A stretch of 64,000 nucleotides of DNA from assembly GCF_000813125.1 (NCBI RefSeq), contig NZ_BASE01000031.1, forward strand, positions 33,087-97,086, given 5' to 3'. The first letter of the stretch is position 1; each line of letters starts with the position of its first letter. The DNA is from Mesobacillus selenatarsenatis SF-1. GTDB taxonomy: Bacteria > Bacillota > Bacilli > Bacillales > Cytobacillaceae. The position numbers were made by a program, and so were the translations under genes. This document shows, piece by piece, positions 25,101 to 34,017 of this stretch. A model generated the notes under the pieces. It was not told where the DNA came from, made no database searches, and was given only the letters and a program-made list of their open reading frames with translations.

Positions 25101-26258
25101 ATGAAATTAAAATTTGCTCCAATAAAGTTCCAGGCAGCACTGGCTGCCGGAGGCGTATCCCTGATGGCGTTTAATTATCTGCAATTTGCCATCCCACATG
25201 GAGAAGGCCTTATCAAGATATCGGACATATTTTGGTCTCAAATGAGTCCATTACAGGTCATTCTTAATGCGATTCTAGTATTGATCATGCTTGGTTCAAC
25301 TGCCGCCAACCTAATTCTTACTATTGTATTCCTAAGGGGAATGGCTTCATGGCTGAAGACAAAAAATCAGTTCAATTCCTTTATGGAAAACCCGCTTACA
25401 AATATAACAATTTTTGTTCCTATCGCATCCTTATCGATGACGGCAAACGTTGTATGGGGGCCATTTGCTTTCTATCTGCCAGGTTTGTCTTTACAGACTC
25501 TCATGTGGGGCTCTCTACTATTCTATATGTTTCTATGGGTTTCGTTATTTTTTCTGGAATTTAAAGTGGCAAAAAGCTGGTTTTTCAACCCAATGGATGC
25601 CAGTAAATTGAACTTTGTCTGGCTGCTGGATGTTTTCGCTTTCGGCCTAGTGAGCCTGGCTGGAACGGGGATTGCCTCAATGGCAGAGAATAGTTCCATT
25701 GCATCCTTCGCATCCGTAACATCATTGTTCGTGTTGGTCTTTGGAGTATTCTTGTTTGTGGCAAAGCTATCGTTCCTGATTTACATTCAGATAAAAAATG
25801 CCCAATTGCCTGATAAACCTATACTCCCGGCATTCTTTCTTGTCATCCCAATTACCTGTTTGCTAGGGTTAAGTTTTTACCGGATCATGGGTCATTTTCA
25901 AAATATCTTTATCTTTGATGCCAGTGTAATTTCTTTTTTCCTTATTACTGCTTCATACGTCATCACCATTGGTTGGGGAATCTTCACCGTTTACCTGCTC
26001 TTTGACTATCTGAGAAGAGAGTTTTTTAAGAGTCAGTTTGCTCCGACACAATGGGGGATGGTTTGAGCGTTTGTTGGCTCCCAAGTTTTGGGGGTTTATG
26101 TGCAGGGGATTTACTTCCCTGGAAACTTTCTTTCAATAGTTAATTATATCAGCACAGTATTCGCTGCAATCCTATATATCATCATCTTTGTAAAATTCCA
26201 TAAAGCGAACAAAGCTGAAATCATTCCTGTTATCACCAATCAGAATGTAACAGGCTGA
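25101..26258 (+). CDS. Selenocysteine-containing multi-spanning membrane protein (TsoY-like)
   Basis: 385 residues if TGA 26064-26066 is read as selenocysteine 322. Up to the TGA there are about nine hydrophobic helices; the frame then stays open for 63 more codons, giving AFVGSQVLGVYVQGIYFPG and one more long membrane helix (IVNYISTVFAAILYIIIFV), before a normal stop at 26258. Loss of a final helix would be odd for a truncated gene. A hairpin suited to a bacterial SECIS element begins 11 bases after the TGA. The general plan resembles TDT/TehA-type carriers, and I recall a selenium-linked family named TsoY of this kind. ATG 25101 follows AAAGGAG. It is flanked by two DsrE genes and is downstream of selD, so transport or membrane redox handling of a selenium or sulfur compound is likely. 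Confidence 0.85.
26078..26094 (+). promoter_or_regulatory. Candidate bacterial SECIS hairpin
   Basis: CTCCCAA-GTT-TTGGGGG forms a 7-bp stem with a three-base loop starting with G. The loop lies 18 bases past the UGA, inside the range known for bacterial SECIS elements, and within the coding sequence as required for SelB. Confidence 0.7.
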
Positions 26259-26294
26259 TTATTATTAAAACTTAAAAGAAGAGGGGGAATAAAA

Positions 26295-26645
26295 ATGAAA
26301 TTCTTATTCATCGTAAATGATCCGCCATATGGAACAGAGCGCGCCTACAATGCATTAAGGCAGGCAAACGCAATCGCTGGAAAAGAGAACACGGAAGTAA
26401 GGTTATTCTTGATTGCTGACGCAGCTTCCTGTGCCAAAAAGAATCAAAAAACACCCAATGGATATTACAGTTTGGAAAAAATGCTCACTGTCGCTAAGCG
26501 TAAAGGAATCGACGTTGCTGTTTGCGGCAGTTGTATGGATGCTCGCGGCATGTCTGAGGAAGAATTGCATGAAAGCTCGCATAAAAGTACGATGGATGAG
26601 CTTGCAGAATGGTCCATCTGGGCAGATAAAATCATAACCTATTAA
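26295..26645 (+). CDS. DsrE-like sulfur (selenium) carrier protein 2
   Basis: 116 residues, ATG after AAGAGGGGG. The DsrE pattern FLFIVNDPPYGTERAYNALR and the active-site segment VCGSCMDARGM are clear, plus an extra Cys in the loop (AASCAKKN). Compared with the first DsrE it has the more standard YchN/DsrE length and ends EWSIWADKIITY, similar to the VEWAEKVITF end of copy 1. It is separated from the membrane protein by 36 bases and has its own terminator. It may work with copy 1 as a hetero-oligomer, or as a carrier for a different acceptor. Confidence 0.85.
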   Translation: MKFLFIVNDPPYGTERAYNALRQANAIAGKENTEVRLFLIADAASCAKKNQKTPNGYYSLEKMLTVAKRKGIDVAVCGSCMDARGMSEEELHESSHKSTMDELAEWSIWADKIITY

Positions 26646-26655
26646 AACTAATTTC

Positions 26656-26681
26656 CCTCCGCGAATAAGGAGGTTTTTTTT
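26656..26681 (+). terminator. Terminator after dsrE2
   Basis: CCTCC / GGAGG stem with an eight-base loop, followed by eight T. Confidence 0.8.
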
Positions 26682-26747
26682 GAATGAAGGATGTTTGCTG
26701 CTGAACTTTTGTTATAATTTAGTAAAATTTAAAGTTAGTGAGGAACA

Positions 26748-27452
26748 ATGCTAATGGCACTTTTTGATCGTTCTGCTGCAACATATGATTCGTGGTGTAC
26801 GACAGAAATTGGATCATATGTCGACAAATTGGAGAAGAATATTATCTTCCAGTTATCACTGCCGAGAAAAGGTGGGAAAGCACTAGACCTGGGGTGCGGC
26901 ACTGGTATTTACACCATTTGGCTGGCGAGAATGGGGTTGAATGTTACAGGTGTGGATATTTCAAGTAACATGCTTGAGATTGCAAAAGAAAAAACAATTG
27001 CTTCTTCTTTGAATATCGATTATGTTCAATCCGATATACAAAAACTTCCTTTTGATGAAGAAACATTTGATTTAATCGTTGCCAATATCGTGCTTGAATT
27101 TGTAAAGGACCCTGAAGCTGTCGTAAATGAAGCAATCAGAGTGCTTAAAAAGGGAGGAAGATTTGTATGCGGCTTTATTGGGAAGGAAAGTTCCTGGGGT
27201 GAGAAATATCGCATGCAAGGGGAAGAAAAGACGGAAAGTGTCTTTGCCAATGCTACTTTCTTTTCTCCCGGCGATGTAAAGAAGTTGTATTCAGTGGAAC
27301 CTGATAAGGTTCAATTGGAGCTCTTTATGACGGAAGCGGACTTTTTAAATACAGAACAGGCAAATGCATTGGAAACTGAGAAAAGAATAGGTGGATCTGA
27401 AAAAGAAGCAGGCTACTTTGCGGTCCGCTGGGTAAAGCCGAAGGGGGGATGA
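26748..27452 (+). CDS. Class I SAM-dependent methyltransferase
   Basis: 234 residues. SAM-binding motif I is ALDLGCGTGIYTIWLARMG and is followed by VTGVDIS; motif III is in FDLIVANIVLEFV. The start ATG 26748 follows GTGAGGAAC, and a TATAAT box lies about 30 bases upstream. Only four bases separate it from the NifS-like gene, so they form an operon. Substrate unknown. In this setting, methylation of selenium or a thiol/selenol compound is conceivable but only inferred. Confidence 0.8.
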   Translation: MLMALFDRSAATYDSWCTTEIGSYVDKLEKNIIFQLSLPRKGGKALDLGCGTGIYTIWLARMGLNVTGVDISSNMLEIAKEKTIASSLNIDYVQSDIQKLPFDEETFDLIVANIVLEFVKDPEAVVNEAIRVLKKGGRFVCGFIGKESSWGEKYRMQGEEKTESVFANATFFSPGDVKKLYSVEPDKVQLELFMTEADFLNTEQANALETEKRIGGSEKEAGYFAVRWVKPKGG

Positions 27453-27456
27453 AATC

Positions 27457-28572
27457 ATGAATAAGATTTATCTGGATTATAATGCAAGTACTCCAATCGA
27501 TCCGGAAGTTGTAAATGAAATGAAGCCGTTGTTAACCGATTTCTATGGCAACCCTTCAGCAGTTCATTGGGCAGGCAGTCCGGTAAAGGAAAAGCTGACT
27601 CTAGCACGGAAACAAGTGGCTAACCTGTTAACAAGCTCACCTGAAGAAATTATATTTACAAGCGGAGGAAGCGAGGCAAATAACCTTGCTTTAAAAGGGT
27701 ATTTCTTTAAAAATAAAGATAGAGGTACCCATATCATCACATCAAAAGTCGAGCACCCTGCGATACAACAGCCTTTAAAGTTTTTGGAACATTTGGGTGC
27801 ACGGGTCACAATGGTGGATGTTGACCGTTATGGTATGGTTTCTCCTAAAGAGATTGAAAAATCTATTAGGGAAGATACTATACTGATTACGATCATGCAT
27901 TCCAATAATGAAACCGGTACCCTTCAGCCAATAGATCAAATTGGACGACTAGCGAAACGATACGGAATTGCTTTTCATACAGACGCTTCCCAATCTGTGG
28001 GAAAGGTACCAATCGATGTGAATGATCTAAATGTTGATCTGCTGACAATTGCCGGTCACAAACTTTATGCGCCAAAAGGTATAGGCGCTCTTTACATACG
28101 GGAAGGAACAGATATAGAGCCGCTTATCCATGGCGCAGGACATGAATTCGGCTTACGGGCTGGAACAGAGAATACACTGCTTTCAGTGGGCTTGGGAAAG
28201 GCGTGTGAGTTGGCCTTAGAGCATGTATACGACGATTCCATTCAAGAACTGACTAACTACTTTTGGAAACAATTAAAAAGCACTTTCGGTGACGGAATTG
28301 TTTTGAATGGTCATGCAAAAAGCCGATTGCCGAATACCCTGAATGTGAGTTTTATCAATAAAGTAGGTCAAGATATATTAAATTCTATTCCTGAAATGGC
28401 GGCATCTACAGGTTCAGCCTGCCACTCAGGAAGAATAGAATTATCTCCTGTACTGAAAGAGATGGGAATACCTGAGCATATAGGGATGGGCGCAATCAGA
28501 TTCAGCCTTGGGAGATATACAACCAAAGAAGAAATCGAACAAGTACTGAATAGGTTAAAATTGAAAATTTAA
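27457..28572 (+). CDS. Cysteine desulfurase / selenocysteine lyase-like (NifS family)
   Basis: 371 residues. PLP features: YLDYNASTPID at the N-terminus, the GGSEANNLALKG segment, HTDASQSVGK, and the Schiff-base lysine in AGHKLYAPKG. The catalytic cysteine loop is STGSACHSGR, so the persulfide/perselenide-carrying Cys is present. These enzymes draw sulfur from cysteine or selenium from selenocysteine and can hand selenium to SelD. Placement in the selD cluster supports a role as selenium supplier rather than in Fe-S assembly, because no IscU/SufU is nearby. ATG with GGGGGATGAAATC upstream; the operon ends in a strong terminator. Confidence 0.9.
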   Translation: MNKIYLDYNASTPIDPEVVNEMKPLLTDFYGNPSAVHWAGSPVKEKLTLARKQVANLLTSSPEEIIFTSGGSEANNLALKGYFFKNKDRGTHIITSKVEHPAIQQPLKFLEHLGARVTMVDVDRYGMVSPKEIEKSIREDTILITIMHSNNETGTLQPIDQIGRLAKRYGIAFHTDASQSVGKVPIDVNDLNVDLLTIAGHKLYAPKGIGALYIREGTDIEPLIHGAGHEFGLRAGTENTLLSVGLGKACELALEHVYDDSIQELTNYFWKQLKSTFGDGIVLNGHAKSRLPNTLNVSFINKVGQDILNSIPEMAASTGSACHSGRIELSPVLKEMGIPEHIGMGAIRFSLGRYTTKEEIEQVLNRLKLKI

Positions 28573-28624
28573 ATAATACAACCATGCCAAAAAATTATTA
28601 TCTGGCATGGTTGTATTATTTTAA
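28572..28624 (+). terminator. Terminator of the selenium operon
   Basis: Long stem AATAATACAACCATGCCA and its complement around a 13-base loop. The core CCATGCCA/TGGCATGG is repeated in the terminator-like hairpin at 42838. Confidence 0.9.
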
Positions 28625-29039
28625 AGCAAAGGATTTCAAAAAAATTAATCTATATCATTTCATTTTATTCATTGGGTGCTAGAGTTTTTTAATATCGATT
28701 CAGAAATGTAGTTTTATTAGATGAATAAATAAGGACTTTTTTACTTGGGGTGAATAATCGATAAATATCATCTTTAGCAGTCCTTATTTAAAAAATACAA
28801 GAAAACCTTGGATACATGTATGATGATCAAGGTTTTTTTATATCAGTAATAGAGATAAAGTGATAATTTTGTCACATTTATTTGAACATTTTTATGCATG
28901 TATTGTGAGGTGCAATTAAGGGGGGTATGATAAAATCAAGAGTTTTGCTTTATTAGATTATGAAAACTTTACTTATGTTAAGAAAGTAGCTTTGTAAAGT
29001 TAGTCCAAAATCATTTTTAAGAAATGAAGGGATAATCCT
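28625..29039. other. 415-base leader region before the oxyanion-sensor operon
   Basis: No gene. It contains an 11-bp inverted repeat AAATAAGGACT / AGTCCTTATTT (28727-28737 and 28779-28789), then a terminator-like hairpin AAAACCTTG / CAAGGTTTTTTT (28802-28839) that follows no gene, then an 8-bp inverted repeat AACTTTAC / GTAAAGTT (28965-28972 and 28994-29001) shortly before the first start. The last may be a regulator site; the middle could end a short RNA. Confidence 0.5.
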
Positions 29040-29927
29040 ATGTTAACATCGAAAAGCTTCATAAAAGTTTTGTCAGTCCCCCTTCTAATTGGTTCCGCTG
29101 TGTTAATTAGTATGAATACATACAAAGAACCAGAGATTAAAATAGAACATTTCCCCAAAGAAAGTGAAAAACAGAATATTAATTCAGATATACAATTTGG
29201 TGTCTATAATGAACTGTCACCTCTTATGAATTTTGTGCTTTTTAATAAGATGGCTAATGACATAACTGAAAAAACTTCCTTACTCACACACCTTCATTTA
29301 AAAAAAAGTTATTCAGAATTCAATATGTTGTTAGAAGATGGCCAAATTGATGTGGCATATCTTTATCTAGATCAATATAGCTTTCAAAACAATATGAAAG
29401 AGTATTCAATTGTTTTCTCCCCTTCTTTCCTAACTCCTCCCAGGTCTTTGATTGTTGTTAAGGATGATAGTATTCAAGAAATATCTAATTTAAGTAATCA
29501 AGTATTTGGATTTACTGAACCTAGTTCTGTCAACAGCCAAGGAATAGAGGAATATTTAGAGGCTATTGGTGAGAGTAAGGAAACCTTTTTTGGAAATTAT
29601 TATTATTCATTTTATGTAGACGAGTCCATTTCTGCACTTCAATCAAACATTGTTAAAGGTATAAGTATTGATTCATTAAATCTCTCCATAATAAATAATT
29701 TTAATAACAAAAGAGTTGCTCCACTACTGGGGAATCTACAAGTAGTTAGAGAATTCGAGTCCGGTCCGCAGCCAGTCATTCTGATTAGTAATAATTTAAA
29801 TATTGATATAAAAGAAAAAATCTATGATTATTTTAGAAATTTTCCGGTAGATAAAAAGCAAGAAGTTATAGCGGAAACTATACAGGTATCTTCATTCGAT
29901 GAAATAAATAATGATAGGTTGAAGTAG
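29040..29927 (+). CDS. PhnD-like oxyanion-binding protein, probable sensor of the respiratory operon
   Basis: 295 residues with an N-terminal membrane anchor (VLSVPLLIGSAVLISM) and then a type 2 periplasmic binding fold of the PhnD kind: FGVYNELSPLMNFVLF, the DGQIDVAYLY segment, and FGFTEPSSVNSQGIEEYLEA (in parts). It has no lipobox cysteine. Single-gene PhnD-like proteins of this type (ArrX/AioX/TtrS-like) bind arsenite, tetrathionate or related anions outside the cell and activate a partner histidine kinase. The kinase gene follows after one base. Selenate or selenite is the inferred ligand here, from the adjacent operons. Confidence 0.78.
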   Translation: MLTSKSFIKVLSVPLLIGSAVLISMNTYKEPEIKIEHFPKESEKQNINSDIQFGVYNELSPLMNFVLFNKMANDITEKTSLLTHLHLKKSYSEFNMLLEDGQIDVAYLYLDQYSFQNNMKEYSIVFSPSFLTPPRSLIVVKDDSIQEISNLSNQVFGFTEPSSVNSQGIEEYLEAIGESKETFFGNYYYSFYVDESISALQSNIVKGISIDSLNLSIINNFNNKRVAPLLGNLQVVREFESGPQPVILISNNLNIDIKEKIYDYFRNFPVDKKQEVIAETIQVSSFDEINNDRLK

Positions 29928-29928
29928 G

Positions 29929-31362
29929 ATGGAAAAAGAAAGATTGGCGAAGGTAAGAAAATTCTTACATGAATCATTAAACTTGAGCAGCAAATTATTT
30001 GGAATTTATTTAATCTTAGCACTTATACTTTTTCTATGGATAGGAAGCTTCACTGAATCATTGCTTAGAGCACATTTACAACAACAATTCGAAGTTCAAG
30101 GGAAGAACCAGTCTAAAACAATTGGTGATTCTGTTGCAGAATATCTATTAACTGAAAATGTAAACGGAGTTAACAATATATTAAAAGAACATAAAAAAGC
30201 AAATGAAAATATTGAATATATTTTGGTGTTTGATTGGAACTCTAGGTTGTTTGCCCATACATTTTCAGGTGAGCCAACAAAAGAACTACTGAATGCTGGA
30301 GATGATGAAAATTTTAGAGTTGTAAAAACAGATAAGGGGTATATTTGGGATTTTCCTGCACCTGTAACTGAGTATGATGTTGGTTTAATAAGGGTTGGAA
30401 TTTCAGAGGATAAACAATTGTCCATTATCAAAACAATTTTATCAAATATTCTTTTTAGCCTTGTTATTTTTTTCTTAACGTCTGCTATAATTGTGGCCTC
30501 ACTTCACAGAATCATTACTAAGCCAATTAATGATTTAGTTAAAGGGACACAATTTTTATCAAAGGGGAATTTTAACTATAGAGTTCCAACTAAAGATAGG
30601 AATGACGAAATGGGGACACTTATTCGTTCATTTAATCAAATGGTTGATGACTTGGAGAATTATAGAGTAAAAACCGATGAATTAGATAAAAAGAGACAGA
30701 TCCTTTTAGAAAAAATTATAGATATTCAGGAAGAAGAAAGAAAATTTATAGCTATGGAACTACATGATGAAATTGGCCAATCGTTAACAGGTGTTAAGCT
30801 TAACCTCAAATCGCTTGAACAAGAAATGAATGATGAGAGACTAAAGGAACAAATCATTGATTTACACAGCCAAGTATCTCTTTCTCTAAAAAATATTCAT
30901 GATTTAATTGTTGAAATTGGTCCACGTTTTTTAGAAGGCAGAAGTATTGTAGATATACTAGAACGTTATGCAAAAGATTATCAACAAAGGTCAAATATAA
31001 ATATTTCCCTTGAGATAGATAATCGAACCAAATTAGATTTATCAAAACAAACCAAAACGACAATTTTCAGAATCATGCAGGAAGCCTTAACAAATATTGC
31101 TAAATACGCAAATGCGACAGAGGTAGTAATAACGATAGAAAACTCAAAGACACACTTAATATTAATTATTGAGGATAATGGAATTGGTTTTGATGTTAAT
31201 CGTGAATTTGAAAATATGAGTTCTAACAAGAATATGGGTCTCTTTAGCATGAAAGAAAGAGCGTCCCTAGTAGAAGGAACATTGCTAATTGAATCAGAAA
31301 AGGGCTTAGGTACCACAGTTTTTGTGCGTATACCGCTGAAGGAGGTTAAAAGTGATGATTAG
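29929..31362 (+). CDS. Membrane histidine kinase, NarX/DegS type
   Basis: 477 residues. Helix 1 (LFGIYLILALILFLWIGSF), an extracytoplasmic domain of about 110 residues, helix 2 (ILFSLVIFFLTSAIIVASL), a HAMP domain (ITKPINDLVKGTQFLSKGN), a coiled coil, then HisKA_3 with the phosphorylated His279 in MELHDEIGQSL and an HATPase domain (EDNGIGFDV; NMGLFSMKER). It would pass the signal of the PhnD-like protein to the response regulator. Its last 8 bases overlap the regulator start. Confidence 0.9.
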   Translation: MEKERLAKVRKFLHESLNLSSKLFGIYLILALILFLWIGSFTESLLRAHLQQQFEVQGKNQSKTIGDSVAEYLLTENVNGVNNILKEHKKANENIEYILVFDWNSRLFAHTFSGEPTKELLNAGDDENFRVVKTDKGYIWDFPAPVTEYDVGLIRVGISEDKQLSIIKTILSNILFSLVIFFLTSAIIVASLHRIITKPINDLVKGTQFLSKGNFNYRVPTKDRNDEMGTLIRSFNQMVDDLENYRVKTDELDKKRQILLEKIIDIQEEERKFIAMELHDEIGQSLTGVKLNLKSLEQEMNDERLKEQIIDLHSQVSLSLKNIHDLIVEIGPRFLEGRSIVDILERYAKDYQQRSNINISLEIDNRTKLDLSKQTKTTIFRIMQEALTNIAKYANATEVVITIENSKTHLILIIEDNGIGFDVNREFENMSSNKNMGLFSMKERASLVEGTLLIESEKGLGTTVFVRIPLKEVKSDD

Positions 31363-32013
31363 AATTTTACTAGCAGATGACCATAATCTGGTGCGGTCTG
31401 GATTAAAAATTTTACTCAGCCAAGTGGAAAATTTCAAAATTGTTGGTGAAGCAGAGAATGGAAAAGAATTATTGGAATTAGTAAAAAAGACTAATCCTGA
31501 CATCATTCTTTTAGATATAAATATGCCATATATGGATGGATTTGAAACGATTCCTGCAATAAAAGCAATCAAGTCTACTATTAAAATAGTAATGCTCACT
31601 ATGTATAGCGACCAAGATTCTTTAGTTCGCGCAATGGAGTTAGGAGCTAACGGCTATATATTAAAAAAAGCACCAGAGGAAGAGCTAATTTCTGGGATAA
31701 AAAACGTAATGGAAGATGGGTCATATGTTGATACAAGCCTTGCTCAATCGTATATAAACTCATTGATAAATAAGAAAAGTTCGTCTGGAAGACGGCCTAT
31801 CCAAGAAAAAAAGAATTGACAAAACGTGAAAAAGAAGTGCTAAGGCTTGTTTCAAGAGGTCTAACGGACAAGGAAATATCCGAGGATTTGGTAATTAGCA
31901 TAAAAACTGTTGAAACTCATAAACACAATATAAAAGAAAAGCTACAAGTAAAGCGCCTTGCTGATTTAATACGTTACAGTATTGATCATAACCTTGATGA
32001 TGAAGAGTGGTGA
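31355..32013 (+). CDS. NarL/FixJ-type response regulator, split by a -1 frameshift in a 7-A run
   Basis: ATG 31355 with GGAGG upstream. The receiver domain (IRILLADDHNLVRSG, phosphorylation site in IILLDINMPYMDG) reads in one frame to a TGA at 31817-31819. The LuxR-type helix-turn-helix (LTKREKEVLRLVSRGLTDKE; VSIKTVETHKHN in variant form ISIKTVETHKHN) continues in the -1 frame to 32013. The join lies at GAA-AAA-AAG, where slipping back one base gives GAA-TTG-ACA-AAA. The heptamer A-AAA-AAG is the classical -1 slippery sequence. Either full-length protein is made by frameshifting, or one A has been lost in this strain (phase variation, mutation) or in the sequence. Both halves are otherwise undamaged, so decay is recent or absent. 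Confidence 0.8.
31807..31813 (+). promoter_or_regulatory. Slippery heptamer A-AAA-AAG in the response regulator
   Basis: Seven bases in the correct phase for -1 frameshifting, four bases before the zero-frame TGA. No strong downstream stem-loop is evident; a GGAAG sequence about 18 bases upstream is a weak Shine-Dalgarno-like candidate. Confidence 0.55.
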
Positions 32014-32017
32014 TAAT

Positions 32018-32827
32018 ATGGAAGATAAAAAGCTTACTAGAAAAAAATTATTGATTACATCGCTATTAGGTACTTTAGGGTTAGTTGCAGGTGAACTAAT
32101 TAGAAGTAGTAATAATATAGAGGAAGAATCAGATAAAGATGATGATTCAAGTGTTAAATATGGCATGGTAATAGATTTAGACCGGTGCATTGGTTGTAAT
32201 GCGTGTACTATCGCATGTAAGCAAGAAAACAACACACCTCCAGATATGAACTATAATGTGGTCATTGAAAGAGAGGAAGGAGAGTTTCCTCATCCCAAAA
32301 AGAAGTTTTTACCTAGAATTTGTATGCAATGTGATAAGCCTCCCTGTGTGAAAGTTTGCCCTGTCGGAGCTACTAAAAAGCTAAATAATGGGATAGTAAC
32401 TATTGATTATGAAAAGTGTATCGGTTGCAGGTACTGTATGACTGCTTGTCCATATGGTGCAAGAAGTTTTGATTTTGGAGAAAACTATAATACTCCGCCC
32501 AACTCTTTTGAAAGCACAACATATGCAGAATACGACCAATTCTACAAACGAGATAAAACAATGCCCGCATTAAATGGAGTAAGGAAGTGCCATTATTGTT
32601 CGCATAGACTTGCAGAAGGGAAGCTACCAGCATGTGTGACCGCATGTTTAGGAAAAGCAAGAACCTTTGGGAATTTGAATGACCCTGAAAGTGAAGTGAG
32701 CAAATTGGCAAGTAAGAGTTGGTCATTAAAGGATAATTTAGGAACAAAACCAAGAACTATGTATATAGGAGAATGGAAAGAGGAAAGAGGAAAGCGATGC
32801 GTAAATCAAATAGTATATGGTGGTTAG
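32018..32827 (+). CDS. Four-cluster ferredoxin-like electron transfer subunit (operon 1)
   Basis: 269 residues from ATG 32018. The N-terminus MEDKKLTRKKLLITSLLGTL looks like a Tat or anchor signal but has RKK in place of the twin arginine. Four cysteine groups follow: CIGCNACTIACKQ, CMQCDKPPCVKVCPVG, CIGCRYCMTACPYG and CHYC...CVTACLG, the layout of PsrB/DmsB/TtrB-type subunits with four 4Fe-4S clusters. It would carry electrons from the NrfD-type membrane subunit to the molybdoenzyme. It probably leaves the cell interior bound to the catalytic subunit, which has a proper RR signal. Its end overlaps the next gene by 31 bases. Confidence 0.9.
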   Translation: MEDKKLTRKKLLITSLLGTLGLVAGELIRSSNNIEEESDKDDDSSVKYGMVIDLDRCIGCNACTIACKQENNTPPDMNYNVVIEREEGEFPHPKKKFLPRICMQCDKPPCVKVCPVGATKKLNNGIVTIDYEKCIGCRYCMTACPYGARSFDFGENYNTPPNSFESTTYAEYDQFYKRDKTMPALNGVRKCHYCSHRLAEGKLPACVTACLGKARTFGNLNDPESEVSKLASKSWSLKDNLGTKPRTMYIGEWKEERGKRCVNQIVYGG

Positions 32828-34017
32828 TCTTTTCTATTTTGGTTTTAATTGCATTTTTACTTATGTATATAAGAATTAATCAAGGGCTCTCATTTACAAA
32901 CTTAAACAACCTGGTGGGATGGGGGCTATGGGTTACTTTTTATGTTTATTTTTTGGGGATAAGTGTGGGGCTGTTTTTATCCTATGGGTTAATTGAGATA
33001 TTTAATCTGGAAAAATATAGGGATTTAGGTAGAGTTGCGCTTTATTCTTCGATGGTGTCACTTTTGGTTGGATTGTTTTTTATATTAATTGACATTGGAC
33101 ATTTAGGTAGATTTTGGACGGTCTTTATCAATCGAAACGTAACGTCTGTATTATCATGGGAACTTCATTTATATGTTTTATATTTTTTTGTGATTGCTGT
33201 TCTATTATTTATGGATAATCTTCCTTCTTCTTGGAAACCAACGAATGAGCCAAAAAGGATAAAATGGTTATGCAAAAACAGAAAGAGTATTATTAAATAT
33301 ATAACTTATTTTGGTATTCCACTTGCAATAGCAGTTCATGGTGGGACAGGGGCATTGTTTGCTGTTGTTAAGGCGAGGGCATTCTGGAATTCAGCTATTT
33401 TTCCAGTAATATTCCTAACCTCTGCCACTTTATCTGGGATATCTGCAATAATCTTTTTTATTGGCTTTTTCAAAAAATTAAAGTATTCAATTGGATCTCT
33501 CAGAAACTTGAGTAGAATCTTTTTTATACTTTTAATCTTTGATAATTTTCTTGTTCTTTTACAACTCTTTATAAATTATTATTCGGACATTAATGACAGG
33601 GTTGCATTCATAAATTTAATATTTTTGGGTGATTATTCAAAATCTTTTTGGATTGGCCAGATTGGAATCGGTGTTATATTAACTGTATTATTATTTTGTA
33701 TATATTTTTATTCTGACCAGAAATTCTTATACCTATGGCTAAGTTCAATCACATGTTTAATTGGTATATGGTTCATAAGGATGAACTTTATTGCACCTAC
33801 TTTAAGTGTACCCCTAATTGATGGATTAGCAGAGAATATGTATCGGTCAAATGAATCTTTTAAATATACTCCTAGTATTATGGAGTGGATCTATAGTTAC
33901 TTTATAATCATATCCGGAACTATCATATATATTTTCGGAATTAATCGGATACCTAATGTTCGGGATGCTCTTTTTAGGAGAAAGATAAAAGGTGATGACA
34001 TTGAACAAAACATTTAA
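32797..34017 (+). CDS. NrfD/PsrC-type quinol-oxidising membrane subunit (operon 1)
   Basis: 406 residues from ATG 32797, which has AGAGGAAAG upstream inside the preceding gene. About nine to ten hydrophobic helices. The conserved segments FVLIDIGHLGRFW-like (LFFILIDIGHLGRFWTV, in parts) and AVHGGTGALFAVVKAR are those of NrfD/PsrC/TtrC anchors. It should bind menaquinol and feed the Fe-S subunit. It overlaps the molybdoenzyme gene by 23 bases. Confidence 0.88.
   Translation: MRKSNSIWWLVFSILVLIAFLLMYIRINQGLSFTNLNNLVGWGLWVTFYVYFLGISVGLFLSYGLIEIFNLEKYRDLGRVALYSSMVSLLVGLFFILIDIGHLGRFWTVFINRNVTSVLSWELHLYVLYFFVIAVLLFMDNLPSSWKPTNEPKRIKWLCKNRKSIIKYITYFGIPLAIAVHGGTGALFAVVKARAFWNSAIFPVIFLTSATLSGISAIIFFIGFFKKLKYSIGSLRNLSRIFFILLIFDNFLVLLQLFINYYSDINDRVAFINLIFLGDYSKSFWIGQIGIGVILTVLLFCIYFYSDQKFLYLWLSSITCLIGIWFIRMNFIAPTLSVPLIDGLAENMYRSNESFKYTPSIMEWIYSYFIIISGTIIYIFGINRIPNVRDALFRRKIKGDDIEQNI

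Noticed and set aside
31817..31819. TGA in the response regulator as a third selenocysteine codon.
   Set aside because: Reading through in the same frame does not give the DNA-binding domain; that domain lies in the -1 frame, so a frameshift explains the break.
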